60,000 nucleotides of DNA from Nematostella vectensis (Eukaryota > Cnidaria > Anthozoa > Actiniaria > Edwardsiidae): assembly GCF_932526225.1 (NCBI RefSeq), contig NC_064036.1, positions 15,061,181 through 15,121,180 of the forward strand, read 5' to 3'. Of the stretch, positions 12,401 to 23,073 are shown piece after piece. The position numbers were made by a program, and so were the translations under genes. Positions within the stretch are counted from its first letter, which is position 1, and the number at the start of each line of letters is the position of its first letter. The notes under the pieces were generated by a model. The model was not told the origin of the DNA. It saw nothing but the letters and a program-made list of their open reading frames with translations, and searched no databases.

Positions 12401-15400
12401 TAATACCCTTCAAATCAATTTGTCTTCTCCCACAAATGGTAAAACTTCATTCCTTACCGCTTCCTCCTCGTATTCCAGCACATCCCAGTGATAGGCCAGT
12501 GTCACTTCCTTACGCTTCCAGTATTCCAGGAAGAAGCATGCTGAAAAGGCACCAGCAAGTCAATATCTTGATAATTCTAGGTTCGAAGGTTCAAAATAAA
12601 CGTGAGCACGATACTGGTCACTATTACACGGAATCACCGACGAACGGTTATTTATTTCATTATTAGTATGTTTTTATTACAGTTTACCGGTTGGGACTAA
12701 AATACTGTTTTGTTACGTCAATAAAAGTGACAAGAGTTTTAAACAAGCATCATTTGGACACGGCTTTTGGCTATGTGAGTTATGCAAATCAATCCAACAG
12801 TGCTATAGTCTTGTGCAAACAGACCCAGCAAAGTTATACCACGCTCGGCTAGAGAAAAGCACTGTCAAGCACCAGCCAGGACCTCCCAACACGTTGTTCA
12901 AACAACGCCAGTATTGCTGGGACAATGTCCGTCAGCGTCTCCCTAGCAGTGCTGGCGCAATTTGCACAGCGCTTAATATCACAATATTTTAAAAGGCAGC
13001 AACTGTAAACAGAATAAAAAGTCTGTTTGTCCGACTTGCGGGACAACGTTTTGTTTTAAATATTTAAAACAAATATAACTTCGAATGCATTGTTTGATAT
13101 TTTAGACATATAATTGAGCCGCTTTTATTGTAGGATGAATTGAATTTCACCATGATTCATATGCGGATTTGATTTGCTGCTGAAAATGAATATCTCCTTT
13201 GCAAAAGAAGCCACGCGCAACGCAATTCGGATCATCAGACTTTGACTTACACCAGAATGACACGAAGACGGCAAAGAAGACAGTGGAGGCGTTGTCGAAC
13301 AAGTAGGCTATCTTGCCGGATTTGCAACTGATATGTAGATCCCAGTACTGACATCCTAGTTCTTCATCACACAAAGGACACATCCTGAATGTCCAGGGAG
13401 GGTTGTCACAAACTTCAAGTCTGCGCCATAGCAAATACAAAAAGACATTAGCCTAATAACAAGGATACATTAACCTAATCACAACAATACATTAAGCTTA
13501 TTTCATCTTTTCTATGTGGATCAATTATAAATTTAAAATATTTACCGACTATGAAAATGACAATATGCAAAAATCAGGGCCAAAACAGAAGAGAGCGAAA
13601 CGATTTTCCAGAGCGTTGACCGGCTTCCTTTTACAACAATAGTGATAAAGCTTGGGTAGAAGAAGTATGGTGGAATGGGTATGGCATAGACACTAAGAAC
13701 AACTATACGCGTCTTTATGATAAATCATGAAGAAGCTAGCTTCTTAAAGAACCTAATCAGCAATACTTCTACCTTATAAGTGATTAGACGAACCACGCAT
13801 GTACTTACGCTGGTTTGTTGTCTGAGCTGTTGATGGTCGCCACTCCATAGAGAAACACAAGGAGACCAAGAAAGGAAGGCATGATCAGCCATGCCGTGTA
13901 TTGGCCTGGAAAACCCAACAGGAACCGGTGAGAACACAAAGGGGTAGGCATATATAACGGCTAGTGCTGGGATGCTAATGAATGCTCCTTACCTAGCCAT
14001 GCAAAGTAGATACCAATTTTTTCCCCAAAGTAGTCCCTGAAACAAGAATAAGGTGAATATCAAGAGGAAAATGATCCACTCTGTGCAATTACCAGATAAC
14101 ATAACCGTGACCAATATATGTGATTTTTTGAAATATGTAATTTGAGGGGTCCAGTCTTGAAAAGCGTTATGGTTTCTAAGAAAGCGCTTTCCCACACACT
14201 TCCTAAGCTTGCAATTATTATTTGTTTTGATATTTGTGGCAAATATATATATCAAATCGTACAAAAATACGCAATAGAGCGTTACTCCACCAATTTTTGT
14301 TAAGCTTGTTTATCTGACTTTTTTCTTGTGTACTTTCGCATACTGTCTTGGATTAATCATGAAAGGGAGATGAACAGTGTGTAAGCACTAAAACATAATC
14401 TGTTTCTCAAGGTACGGTAATACGAGCAGCACAATCGTACAACCTTTGTGGTAGTATTGCTGCAAAAATGTCGTAAGTGAAGTTGCGCGTTTTACTATCG
14501 GCGAACCAACTTTTTTGTCGCGGCAATTTTTTTTTGATGCAAGTTGAAAAAGTTTGCTGCAAAAAGTAGAAGATGGTTCCACTTTTTGCAACAAAACTCG
14601 GAGATGTAGCCCGTGTATTAGTAAATCAACTAAACTTGTCTTGCAGCAAGAAGACGTCAAGCATACGCAAGCACTTCAATTAGCGTAAGTGATTGGTTGA
14701 ACAAAAGTCTAACAATAGTGTCACGGAGAAAACCAGCAAGAACCAGTTTATTCTTTGCAAACAAATGTTTGTTCGCAGGAAGTAAAACGCACCACATCGC
14801 CTTCGAACTTTTTTTTGCAAATGCTGCCACAAAAGTTGTTTAATTTTGCTGCTCTTCACGTAGCTTCAGGCGCGCGGGGATTAAGAAGAAAAACAACTGG
14901 CGGTAGTGCCATAAAAAAGACCAACATCATTTCTCAAAAGCCTTGCAATTTGGCAAATGTGCTGAACAGAAAAATCCCATCACCGTTACCTGATGTGATC
15001 CAAAGGCTGGTACTTGAGCCATTTGCCCCATCGTCCCCAGTACTCCTTCAACACCTGGGAAACATATATCAAAAATGGTGAATATCCTTGCTGGTTAAGG
15101 TAACAATTCTGCACTTTGAAATCTAAAGCTGCACGAAACAGTGCGGGTATGTGAATGTCCAGCCAATATAAATTTTCTATCTCTGCGGGCATGGTAGGAT
15201 TGATTGTAGACGAATGACAAACAAACACAATCTTCCAATTTTAGAGTGCTGGAGAAAAAATAAATAACAACTTGTATAAGTATGGAGAAAAAACGGTGAC
15301 CACGTTTAAAAAAAGACTATGTTAAGGTTGGTTCTCACTATACTAGGACGCATGCGAAATGCCCTCAATAATCCGATTCTTACTGTAACGCAAGCGTAGG

Positions 15401-15876
15401 AGAAAGCGCAAAGCAACTGCTTCATTTTCCTGCGCATGTGTTGTGTCCTGCGAGACAAGTCTTTACAAATTTCGCGCTCTTTAATCATGCTGACCTGTCT
15501 TTTGTTGAGCTTGATTTCTTCCGGGCCGTGCGGCCCCTCGTTCCACTCCTTGGGTAGCTCTGCTGGTCCCTATTTGCGTTAAAAGTCAAGTAAAATTAAA
15601 GTTAAGTCTCCATGCGCTTCACATGACATCTTAGGTAACATCATGTGCAGGCCCGTCACCAGGATTTTTCTTGGGGGGGGGGGGGGGGGGGGGTAAGGAC
15701 AAGGGATTTTTTTTTTTAATGCCTTTGCACTATCTCCACGGGACGTTTATTGCCGGATTTGGATACGTACCAGAGTGATCTACCTTATGCTTTATAGTTG
15801 TCTAAAAATAGAATACTTGTCTACAAATAGAACGTCCATTGGGAACCGAAAGTGGACCTTCGGCCGTTGTGTGTGT

Positions 15877-15923
<47 letters not shown>

Positions 15924-18900
15924 CCACCCTGGGTTAGGGCCTGATGTGGTTGACTATTACTCGTCAGTATATAGACGGAGACTGCTTCAAACAGTTTAGA
16001 CAGCAATCATGATCTTGAGTCATTGTGTACGGCTTGTCACTGTCACTTTACATTACAGGTTAGTCCGAGGTGTTCGTGACCTCCGGCTTAATTAACGTCT
16101 TTGTGAAGACGAAGGTTTCACAGTCCCCGATGGTCTAAGTTAGAGTTGTGGATATCACAAGATATCGTAGAATTCTAAGAATCGTAGAAATCTAGGAAAA
16201 GATTTGACTCACCACATGCAGCGGGTAACCGGCTTTGAAGACACCTTCCTCAACGAGTCGCTCGATTCCTTCAAATGAACGTATCACGTTAGACAACCAA
16301 AACAAGGGCTTAACCAAAAGCACAATACGCTTAAATCAATGTTCCTACGACTGGTTTAGCGTACGTACCGATCTCTCCCCTCTGTCGTTTGCCATAGGGC
16401 GCAGTCTCAAGAATCTCATAGGCCTGCAGAAGTGGGAGCCAATATTAGAACTCACAAAATTGTGAGAAATTGAAAATGGCAAAACATAGTCAAACAAATA
16501 ACTAGCAAGACAAAACAAAAAACCTTACCACTCTTGTTCTCTCCACATCTGTGAAGTATGAATCTGGATCATCACTACCGATAAATCTGGAAAACACAAC
16601 GACCATCATAAGCGAGTTTGTAAGTCAATCATACAAAATAATACAAAATATCAACTTCCAAAATGTGGTAAAAATAGATGCAAAGAACTAAAGCTTAATA
16701 AACATTGCGAACCAAACATTATTAACACAAAGTTTTCAAGCACCTAAAAGTGACAACATTCAATAATGAGCATTAATGTTTACGCTTGTATTAAAAAAAA
16801 GCTGTGTTTTTATATTGCGTTACAACTGCGTTACTGGCTTATGTAGTTGTGTGACACTAAGTCAATGATTTAGCAGTGATCCAGAGTTAGCTGTACGAGG
16901 CTTGAAATAATAGACAGGGAGTTCCTGACAGAGGTTAAAAAGCCATTGTTGTATGGAGATTAGCCGAAATCGGAAGACAATAAAGGTAATGGAATCTTAT
17001 GTTTCATTTAAAAATGAATTGTAGCAGTCAAACAAAACGAAATTGTCTGTAACAAGCCGTTTTTCAACCATGTTTGATTTTATATCTGAATTGATACTCT
17101 CTGATTGTCAAAGGCTGGCGTTTCGCATCAGGAGGGCTGAACAAATGAACAAATATATTCTTTCCAAGTTTTTCGTGTGTTTGGCTTTGGAGCTTTTGAA
17201 GACCGTCACTTGAAGCTTTGTAGACTCGATACGTTTATGAGTTTCAACTCTCGCTTTGATAATCGCCATTTTGAGTCTAGTGGACATGTTTCGCTTTTGA
17301 CACAGTAGAAAGACCACAGACAAGCTGTAGAACAACAAAGTGGTCTGCAAATAACGTGTTATGGGAAGAAGGAAATAAATCAACACATGGCTGCAGTTTT
17401 ATGTTGAACGCCTATCTGAGAACGACGTTTCGAGCATAAGACTTATAAGTCTTTCTGCTTTCATACAACAATTCAATCGTGTTGGTTTATTTCACTTATG
17501 CTTTAATGTACTCTAGTTCGATTATCTTTCAGTTTGATTTTGGCACGAGTTATGTACGTAGTTATAATCTTCGCCAGCCTTACTTGTTTAGCTTATTGGC
17601 CTGGAAGGTACAAGTGAAGAAATCTGGAGGAGGGTTAGGAACTTCCTCTTTGAAGATGTTGGGCATGTGGAACTTTTCCAGCATCCGCTCCGACCAGTTC
17701 ACTTTTCTGGTAGTACGAAGCTGTAGGTATGAAAAATAGACACCGTCAAAACGTAGGTGATTTTCTGTTGAACATCTTTTCATTTTTGTCTCTTTTCATG
17801 TTTGGGGTTTGTACCCCCCCTCCCTTTTTGGTCATGTGCCCGCCTTGACGTGTTAAGTCCTACCTCAAGGGGGGCCCTGAAGCTCAGTTCTTCGGCATAA
17901 AAAAGCAACACTTCCCATGGGACATGAATTTTTATGAAGTGTAGCTTCACTTTTTTGTCTTGGGTTATTTCCTAAAAGGGAACAATTAAAAAAAGGTGAG
18001 TTAGGGCCTACAATTCATAGATCCAACATGTCAATCACGCGCGCAAGAATAGCCAATCAGGAAAGAGATGACGCAATAACAGCCATGGGGTCCCACAAAT
18101 GTCCCACAAAAAGTCGGCAATCGACGCAAAAAGATTGGTTTGAGATATTTTTCTGCGAATCTGGACAAGCAAAGTAAGGATCTTCCGGTCAGCGTAGAAA
18201 GTGATATTCCTGTTTTCTTTGGCCGGCCACTTTTAGTGTAGAGTTGGGACTCAAATTGCAGAAAAACACATAAATTTCTGCGAAGAAACGAAAAACAAAA
18301 AACAAACAAACCACATATACAAGAACAGTGTAAGTCCTACCATTAAAATTGTGTTTGATATTATCCTAGGTTACTTCAACTATAAATAAGAATGATAAGA
18401 CTGTCATTTGTATTATTGCTGTAAATCTTGACATTTGCTGATAAAACTTGTAGTTAAAAGTCAGGCGTAAACAGCGAATTCGGCATTCTCTTCTACTTTT
18501 CCCCGCACTTAAATCACTGCAAGTTGACAAAATTAGGTTTGAAAGCACATAAACACATAGTACCTACCAAAGAGAGCACCACTTTACCTTATCATTTCCA
18601 AGTTTTCGTATTTCGAGCTGGATTCCGGTAGTTTCCATTCAACAACCAAACTTGTAGTTGTCTATTTCTACGCTTCTCTACAAGATTTTCACCAAACTTG
18701 GACCACAAATCAATTTCTATCATGTTAGGTGACCTTCTTTTATATCCCAAGTCGCAGGAAAACCCCTATAAGCGTCTATATTTTAGATAATCCCGAGCAG
18801 GATTCACAGACCTTAACTGACATGTAGTACAATTTGTGGGACTTTTGTGGGACATTTGGGTTGCACTTCGCTGGCTTCTATTTGCTGCTTTCTGATTGGT

Positions 18901-21900
18901 TATTTGTGCGCTCGTCGGGTCTATGAATAGCAAAGTGCCTTGTATACGGAGTCAGTTAGGGCCTACAGCGACCCTTACCCTAACCTAACCCAACAGCAAA
19001 GTGCTTGTATACACCTTTTTCATTAAACGTTGTCAGGGTAAATGGTGAATGGCAATTGTGAAAATGGCAGTTATAAGAACAATCACTGCTCATGGGTATA
19101 ATTATTTGTAAGAATAAGAAATATAATTGCATAAGTTACCCACATTTTCCTACATTTAGTAGAAGTTTGTTGATAGCAGAACTGCCATTTAACAATTGAC
19201 ATATTAAAAAAAGGCAAAATACCAATTTTACAAACCTCCTCGAATTCAAGTTGGGACTTGGCAAGATTCTCCAAGAACTTCTGTCTGTATTCAATTGATT
19301 GAGGTGGAGGATCTTTTTCTCCCTCTTCATACACTAAAACAAAGTCTGAAACAAAAACATGCAAGGTCTTTATCAGTAATTTCCCTGTAGTCTAGAGTGG
19401 AACTGTGTAAAATTTTTTTATGGTGGAGATTTCCAGTCTCTGAATTTTTATGACACATCAAAATACAAAGGGAATATTAGCATTTGGAAATAGAATCATA
19501 GTGCAACAATGACAATGATACATTTACAGCGAAATATCTTTTAATGAGAACGCCATAGGAGTCAATGCTGTCTTCATGATGTATTGGTGTTATTATTAGG
19601 CAGGATAAAATCTAGAAAAATGCTTTGAGCTATGTATTTTTCATGGAACCTCGCTTCTCTGATAATGAACAGATGTTTCTTACAGCAGTTCTTACCGATT
19701 TGTCTTTTCCCATCTCTGAAGAAGCACCCCCTCTCTCCACTCATGTCCTCATCATCGACACTCTAAACGCAAAAATTGACAACAAAATTGAACAATTTAA
19801 TAAACGATAACCATAGGAACAAAATGATAATATGAAATTTCAATTTTTGCACCAGCACTGTATAATAACCATGAACAGCAAAATTTGATTCAATTTATTA
19901 TGTGCCATTTGCATTCGTCTTTTTAATATTTCATACAAGAGACATAAAACCATTCCATTTTATTCAATTTTCTGTTTCTTTTCGTTGTTTTATTTAATTT
20001 AATTTTTAAATCAATATCATTTCATTTATACATCAACACTTTTATAAGATGGTGAAATAAAGTAGTTCAATAGATGCTAAAGTTTACACAAGATATCATG
20101 TGGGGCTATTTTTTAATGTATGTAAACCATTACTACACCACACATGCAACAAGAGTGAGCTAGATGACAAATCGAAAAGGGAAAAGAAAAAGAATACTAA
20201 CAGAGTTGCCCAAGTATTCGGGATCATCACCGTAAGGTTTACCACCCTGTCACAGTAAGCACACAAAGACGACAGTTTACAACACTTGAAGCTTCCACGT
20301 CCAATACGTCCTACTGACACTCCATTTAGTGACTCTTAGGTTGAATGAGTTTTTTTTAGTGTGTTATTTTGCAGTGGTTAGGATGGTGAGCATTAATGGT
20401 GATGGTGAGACTTAATAAAAACATGAAGCAACCCTGTTCTACACACATTAGACAATGTACCTTGTGACTCTTAGATTGAATGAGTGTTTTTAGTGCATTA
20501 GTTTCAGGGGTTAGCATTAAAACATGCGTGAAATGATGGCAAGTGGACTACTCAAAAAGAATAATGCATACCTGTCAACCACAGAAAATCTCAAGGCTAG
20601 AGAATTTTTTTGGGGGAGGGGTGGGGTATATTCATTTTTGGGGGGAGGGGTGGGTATAACCTCGAAAGCATTTGCCGTATAGAAAGCTCTCATGCACAAA
20701 TCCACTTATAGATCTCACAAGGGTGTTAGATACAATGCGCTGCACAAGGGAATTATTGTTTTAAATATTTCAATAGAAAATAGGCAAAATGGCAATTTTC
20801 TATAGAATAATTTTTTGGAAGTGATAAAAATCGCTAAAAAGCAGGAGATTTGGTGCTCAACGCAGGAGAGTCGGAGAAGAGGTCCAAAACCTTGAGACTC
20901 CCTCCTAATGCGGGACAGTTGACAGGTATGATAATGTCAGCAGAAAAGAAAAACATGGCATAATAGATTTAAGTAGCAATATCCTTTTAGCAGTCATCAC
21001 ATGCCTAATAAGCCTGTGAATGACCTCTTAATTAATGCTCTTTTAATTAATTAACCACATCAGTATATTAACCAAATTAGTCTAAAAGTTATTGCTCATT
21101 TAAAGACTCTGTTAGTGCAAACTAACAAAAGTGATTAGGAATTGTTCATTTTGCTGTAACACAGTCTAAAAGATTACTTGGCCTTTGTCAAAAATGGGTT
21201 GGGTTGAACTATGCATAGCCATACAAGTTTTGGATATGAAATAACAAAACATGCTTTCTCAAGGTAAAATGTAAATAAAACAAAACACATTTAATAAATG
21301 TAGAAAGAAAATTCATTATGAAAGTCAAGACATTGTATGTATATGCATAGTTTTTCTTTGTCATTTAACTCAACTTTACCAAACAAAAGAATAGAACCAG
21401 GCCCATACCCAGGATATTTTTTTTGTGGAGGGGGTGCAAAATCTGAAAAAGTGGACCTAATTTTTCCAGGGAGGGAAGGGGGAGGGAGGGGTTTTTCTGA
21501 TAAAAATTTAACCACCAAGGCTGCCTTTGAAACATGCCTTTGCAGTAACTCCACGGGACCAGAGGGATCTAGCTTATGATTCTTAGTTTTGTCTACAAAT
21601 AGCACGTCTATTGAGAACCAAAAGTGGACTTTTGGCCCTTGTGGGGGGGGGGGGTGCCCCCCCTGGGTACAGGCCTGAGAACAACATGCAGTTTGCACAT
21701 ATGGAAAAGAATGAGACAGTGCAGGGACAGAGAAAGAGAAGGTAGCGTCAGAGACCTTGTAGATGTCATCACTGTATTTGGGATTGTAATTGGGGTCAAA
21801 AGTGTTATAAGAAGCCATTTCCTATAGAGGATGAAATAAGAACAATCCATTCATTAGAGAATTTGATGCATTTTACTATTGAAGCAAGATTAATTAAGAT

Positions 21901-23046
21901 GGAACTTATCCGAGCCACATAATAATAACCCACACGGATAATGTTCAAATTTAACAAAGGGTGCTACAGAAATATTATTGAGTCTCAAAGGGGAGGATAT
22001 CTCTTCAAAGCTTTTTTAATTGATAAGTTGTCTTGCACCTTTTTATAGCCCCACCCAAAAACACAAAAAAGAGAATAGGATGGGGTTTAACTGATTAAAA
22101 TTGGTTTTCGTTAACAACAGATCCATTTCTGCAATTTTAAGTTTTAAAAGATTTAAAGAAATTTTTTTAAATTATTTTATCCAATATTTTTTTTAATGTT
22201 CAAAAATAGCTGTGTTCCAAGATGTCTGGTCTAGGTAAGAACAGTTAAAATCAGTTAAATTTAATAAAAAAAATAAATTTTAAAAGAAATTCCTCTAGAC
22301 AATTTTTTCCACAAAATGAAAGATGTATTTTCTATATCCAGAAAAAAATATTGCTGTAATACATTATTTTACAAGATTAGTCACACCAGGAAAAATGAAA
22401 TCGAACCATTAACCACATTTCAAAAAATTAGTAATTAGGGTATACATTAGTTCCCACTAAACATTTGGTAAATACTAATAAACTGTTTACTCTAGAATAT
22501 CACTAGCACATTCTCGAGTTTTACACTACAGTTATGTAAAAGAGAAATTGATATATCTCTGCCTCCCTATGATACATACAGTAACATGACCCCAAAAAGA
22601 TAATATAAACAATATGAAGACACAAAGGGTTAATCCCCCAGGTAGCAAGAGGATCTAAAATGTTCACGAAAAAGCTCTGCAAATAAAAGAAAAAAATGAA
22701 ACTCCAAGACTTCATACAGTAGGTTGGCATGTCCTTACAGTAATAAAAAAATAAAATAAATTATAGGCCATGTTAATCAAATTATCTTTCACAATAATAT
22801 AGAAAACAGCCTTGTCCTTGGCAGTTGTCACATAATAAATCAAGTTGTGCTGTTTTGTTAAAAAAATAAAATCAAAGACCTTTCTATAAGATTATTAGAG
22901 CTAGATCAGATTTTCTAAAGTATACATTTGTTTACCTGTATACCAAAAGCAACCCTTCCTCTTATAAAACCAGAAACAGCTCTTTTAAATTCAATTTTAA
23001 CTTCCCCTCCATCACCTGGGGTTGCTTTCCCTTCTGCCTCTTCCAT
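6494..23046 (-). CDS. Anoctamin/TMEM16 family membrane protein (ANO-A), 893 residues
   Basis: Anoctamins are dimeric membrane proteins acting as Ca2+-activated chloride channels or lipid scramblases. Exons in transcript order: 22936-23046, 21756-21821, 20202-20246, 19696-19762, 19236-19345, 17864-17971, 17584-17720, 16529-16586, 16369-16423, 16213-16268, 15495-15569, 14990-15054, 13993-14036, 13809-13905, 13251-13420, 12458-12540, 11933-12070, 11286-11444, 11045-11081, 10822-10933, 10516-10570, 9831-9928, 9284-9408, 8538-8743, 7843-7982, 7590-7680, 6494-6667. They total 2682 nt with all phases consistent. The N-terminal cytosolic dimerisation region spans about residues 75-330 ([39 protein letters not shown]). 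Membrane segments begin near 333 ([12 protein letters not shown]). The calcium-site helices are recognisable: [12 protein letters not shown] (about 619), [11 protein letters not shown] (about 711) and [10 protein letters not shown] (about 735). The Met at 23046 is the only in-frame start in its exon; an acceptor (CTTAAG) at 23074-23075 implies an upstream 5' UTR exon. The donor after 21756 (GTCTCT) is weak. Which anoctamin subtype this is, and whether it is channel or scramblase, cannot be told. Confidence 0.9.
6668..7540 (-). repeat. Array of about 16 extra copies of the ANO-A last-exon acceptor
   Basis: A unit of about 53-59 bp is repeated directly upstream of the last ANO-A exon. Read on the minus strand, each unit has a T-rich tract, TTTTTCATAAG (acceptor AG), and then about 35 nt nearly identical to the first 35 nt of the true exon (CACGTCGTGTTCTTCGTCAT). 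The last three or four units towards 7540 are diverged. Any copy other than the exon-proximal one would lead to a stop codon within about 26 codons. Confidence 0.92.
9462..9620. mobile_element. Short hAT-like element with GGCGTAGCCAGG ends
   Basis: The left end GGCGTAGCCAGGATTTTT and right end CCTCCTGGCTACGTCC form imperfect terminal inverted repeats around about 120 bp of non-coding sequence with a C/G-rich run. Such ends are common in non-autonomous hAT-type elements. It sits in an ANO-A intron. Confidence 0.6.
9929..10340 (-). repeat. Minisatellite carrying the acceptor core of ANO-A exon 9831-9928
   Basis: About eight degenerate units of 40-60 bp contain GATTGCACTGTTAGG and CACACAGCAAACACATTA. 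On the minus strand the first string reads CCTAACAG then TGCA, matching the true acceptor (CATAACAG, TGCAG) at 9929-9930. The array starts at the exon edge and runs into the upstream intron. Units are more decayed than in the 6.7-7.5 kb array. Confidence 0.7.
10571..10810 (-). repeat. Two decayed copies of the acceptor region of ANO-A exon 10516-10570
   Basis: GGGATAGCCTACGAGCCTGG at the exon edge is echoed at about 10643-10662 (GGGATAAACTACGATCCTGG) and about 10779-10798 (GGGATACCGCCTACGGGCAT), each followed by a GAGAGAG/GAGGGAG run. A third partial copy may lie near 10710-10735. The shared AGAAGGTAAAACACATTA tract shows that the intron part was duplicated too. Confidence 0.6.
11450..11550. 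repeat. Short 19-bp tandem repeat beside an ANO-A exon
   Basis: AAGGTCAACCAAAGACGCT and variants occur about five times, immediately upstream (minus strand) of the acceptor at 11445-11446. The acceptor itself is not included in the unit. Confidence 0.7.
12198..12324. mobile_element. 101-bp foldback insertion with 13-bp flanking direct repeat
   Basis: The insert 12211-12311 is an almost perfect hairpin. Its left arm holds CTGGTTCCAGAGCCTCGAAC, and the right arm contains the reverse complement of that string, with about 35 bp between arms. The sequence TATGAGTTTACAA is found just before (12198-12210) and just after (12312-12324) it. This looks like insertion with a 13-bp target duplication in the ANO-A intron 12071-12457. 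Confidence 0.8.
15649..15943. mobile_element. G-rich MITE (family X, copy 1)
   Basis: The ends AGGCCCGTCACCAGG and CCTGGGTTAGGGCCT are imperfect inverted repeats. Inside are a G18 run (about 15675-15692), CTCCACGGGAC, TTGTCTACAAATAGAACGTC, a (GT)n tract and a second G run of about 30 (15891-15920). The copy at 21399-21675 shares the interior and ends, so this is a dispersed family. It lies in an ANO-A intron. Confidence 0.72.
17999..18967. mobile_element. About 940-bp element with about 100-bp inverted ends and 14-bp flanking direct repeat
   Basis: The region 18013-18130 and the reverse complement of 18835-18932 align (ATTCATAGA, AGCCAATCAGGAAAG, TGTCCCACAAAA). The 14-mer AGTTAGGGCCTACA occurs on both sides, at 17999-18012 and 18954-18967. 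About 22 bp separate the right arm from its direct repeat, and that stretch (AGCAAAGTGCCTTGTATAC) is echoed again at about 18990, so the right border was rearranged. No transposase frame is visible. Confidence 0.65.
19026..19200. mobile_element. Degenerate MITE (family Y, copy 1)
   Basis: The left part (ACGTTGTCAGGGTAAATGG, GGCAGTTATAAG) and right part (CAGAACTGCCATTTAACAAT) are inverted relative to each other and resemble the ends of the intact copy at 32474-32769. It lies in an ANO-A intron. Confidence 0.55.
20568..20929. mobile_element. Inverted-repeat element with ATACCTGTCAAC ends
   Basis: The left end ATACCTGTCAACC...CTCAAG and right end CTTGAGACTCCC...GTTGACAGGTAT are terminal inverted repeats (outer 12 bp perfect). 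Two GGGGGAGGGGTGGG stretches lie inside. Non-autonomous, non-coding, in an ANO-A intron. Confidence 0.7.
21399..21675. mobile_element. G-rich MITE (family X, copy 2)
   Basis: The ends AGGCCCATACCCAGG and CCTGGGTACAGGCCT are inverted repeats. The interior shares CTCCACGGGAC and TTGTCTACAAATAG with 15649-15943. It is inserted about 75 bp downstream of ANO-A exon 21756-21821, within the intron. A long minus-strand reading frame that runs from the exon into it is fortuitous. Confidence 0.72.
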
Positions 23047-23073
23047 TTCAGATATTTTTAAGGGCAGGCGCTC

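Noticed and set aside
21291-21755. Extension of the ANO-A N-terminal exon into a 175-codon frame
   Set aside because: After DDIYK the frame enters a MITE with Pro/Gly-rich junk; joining to 20202-20246 keeps phase and length, although the donor is weak.
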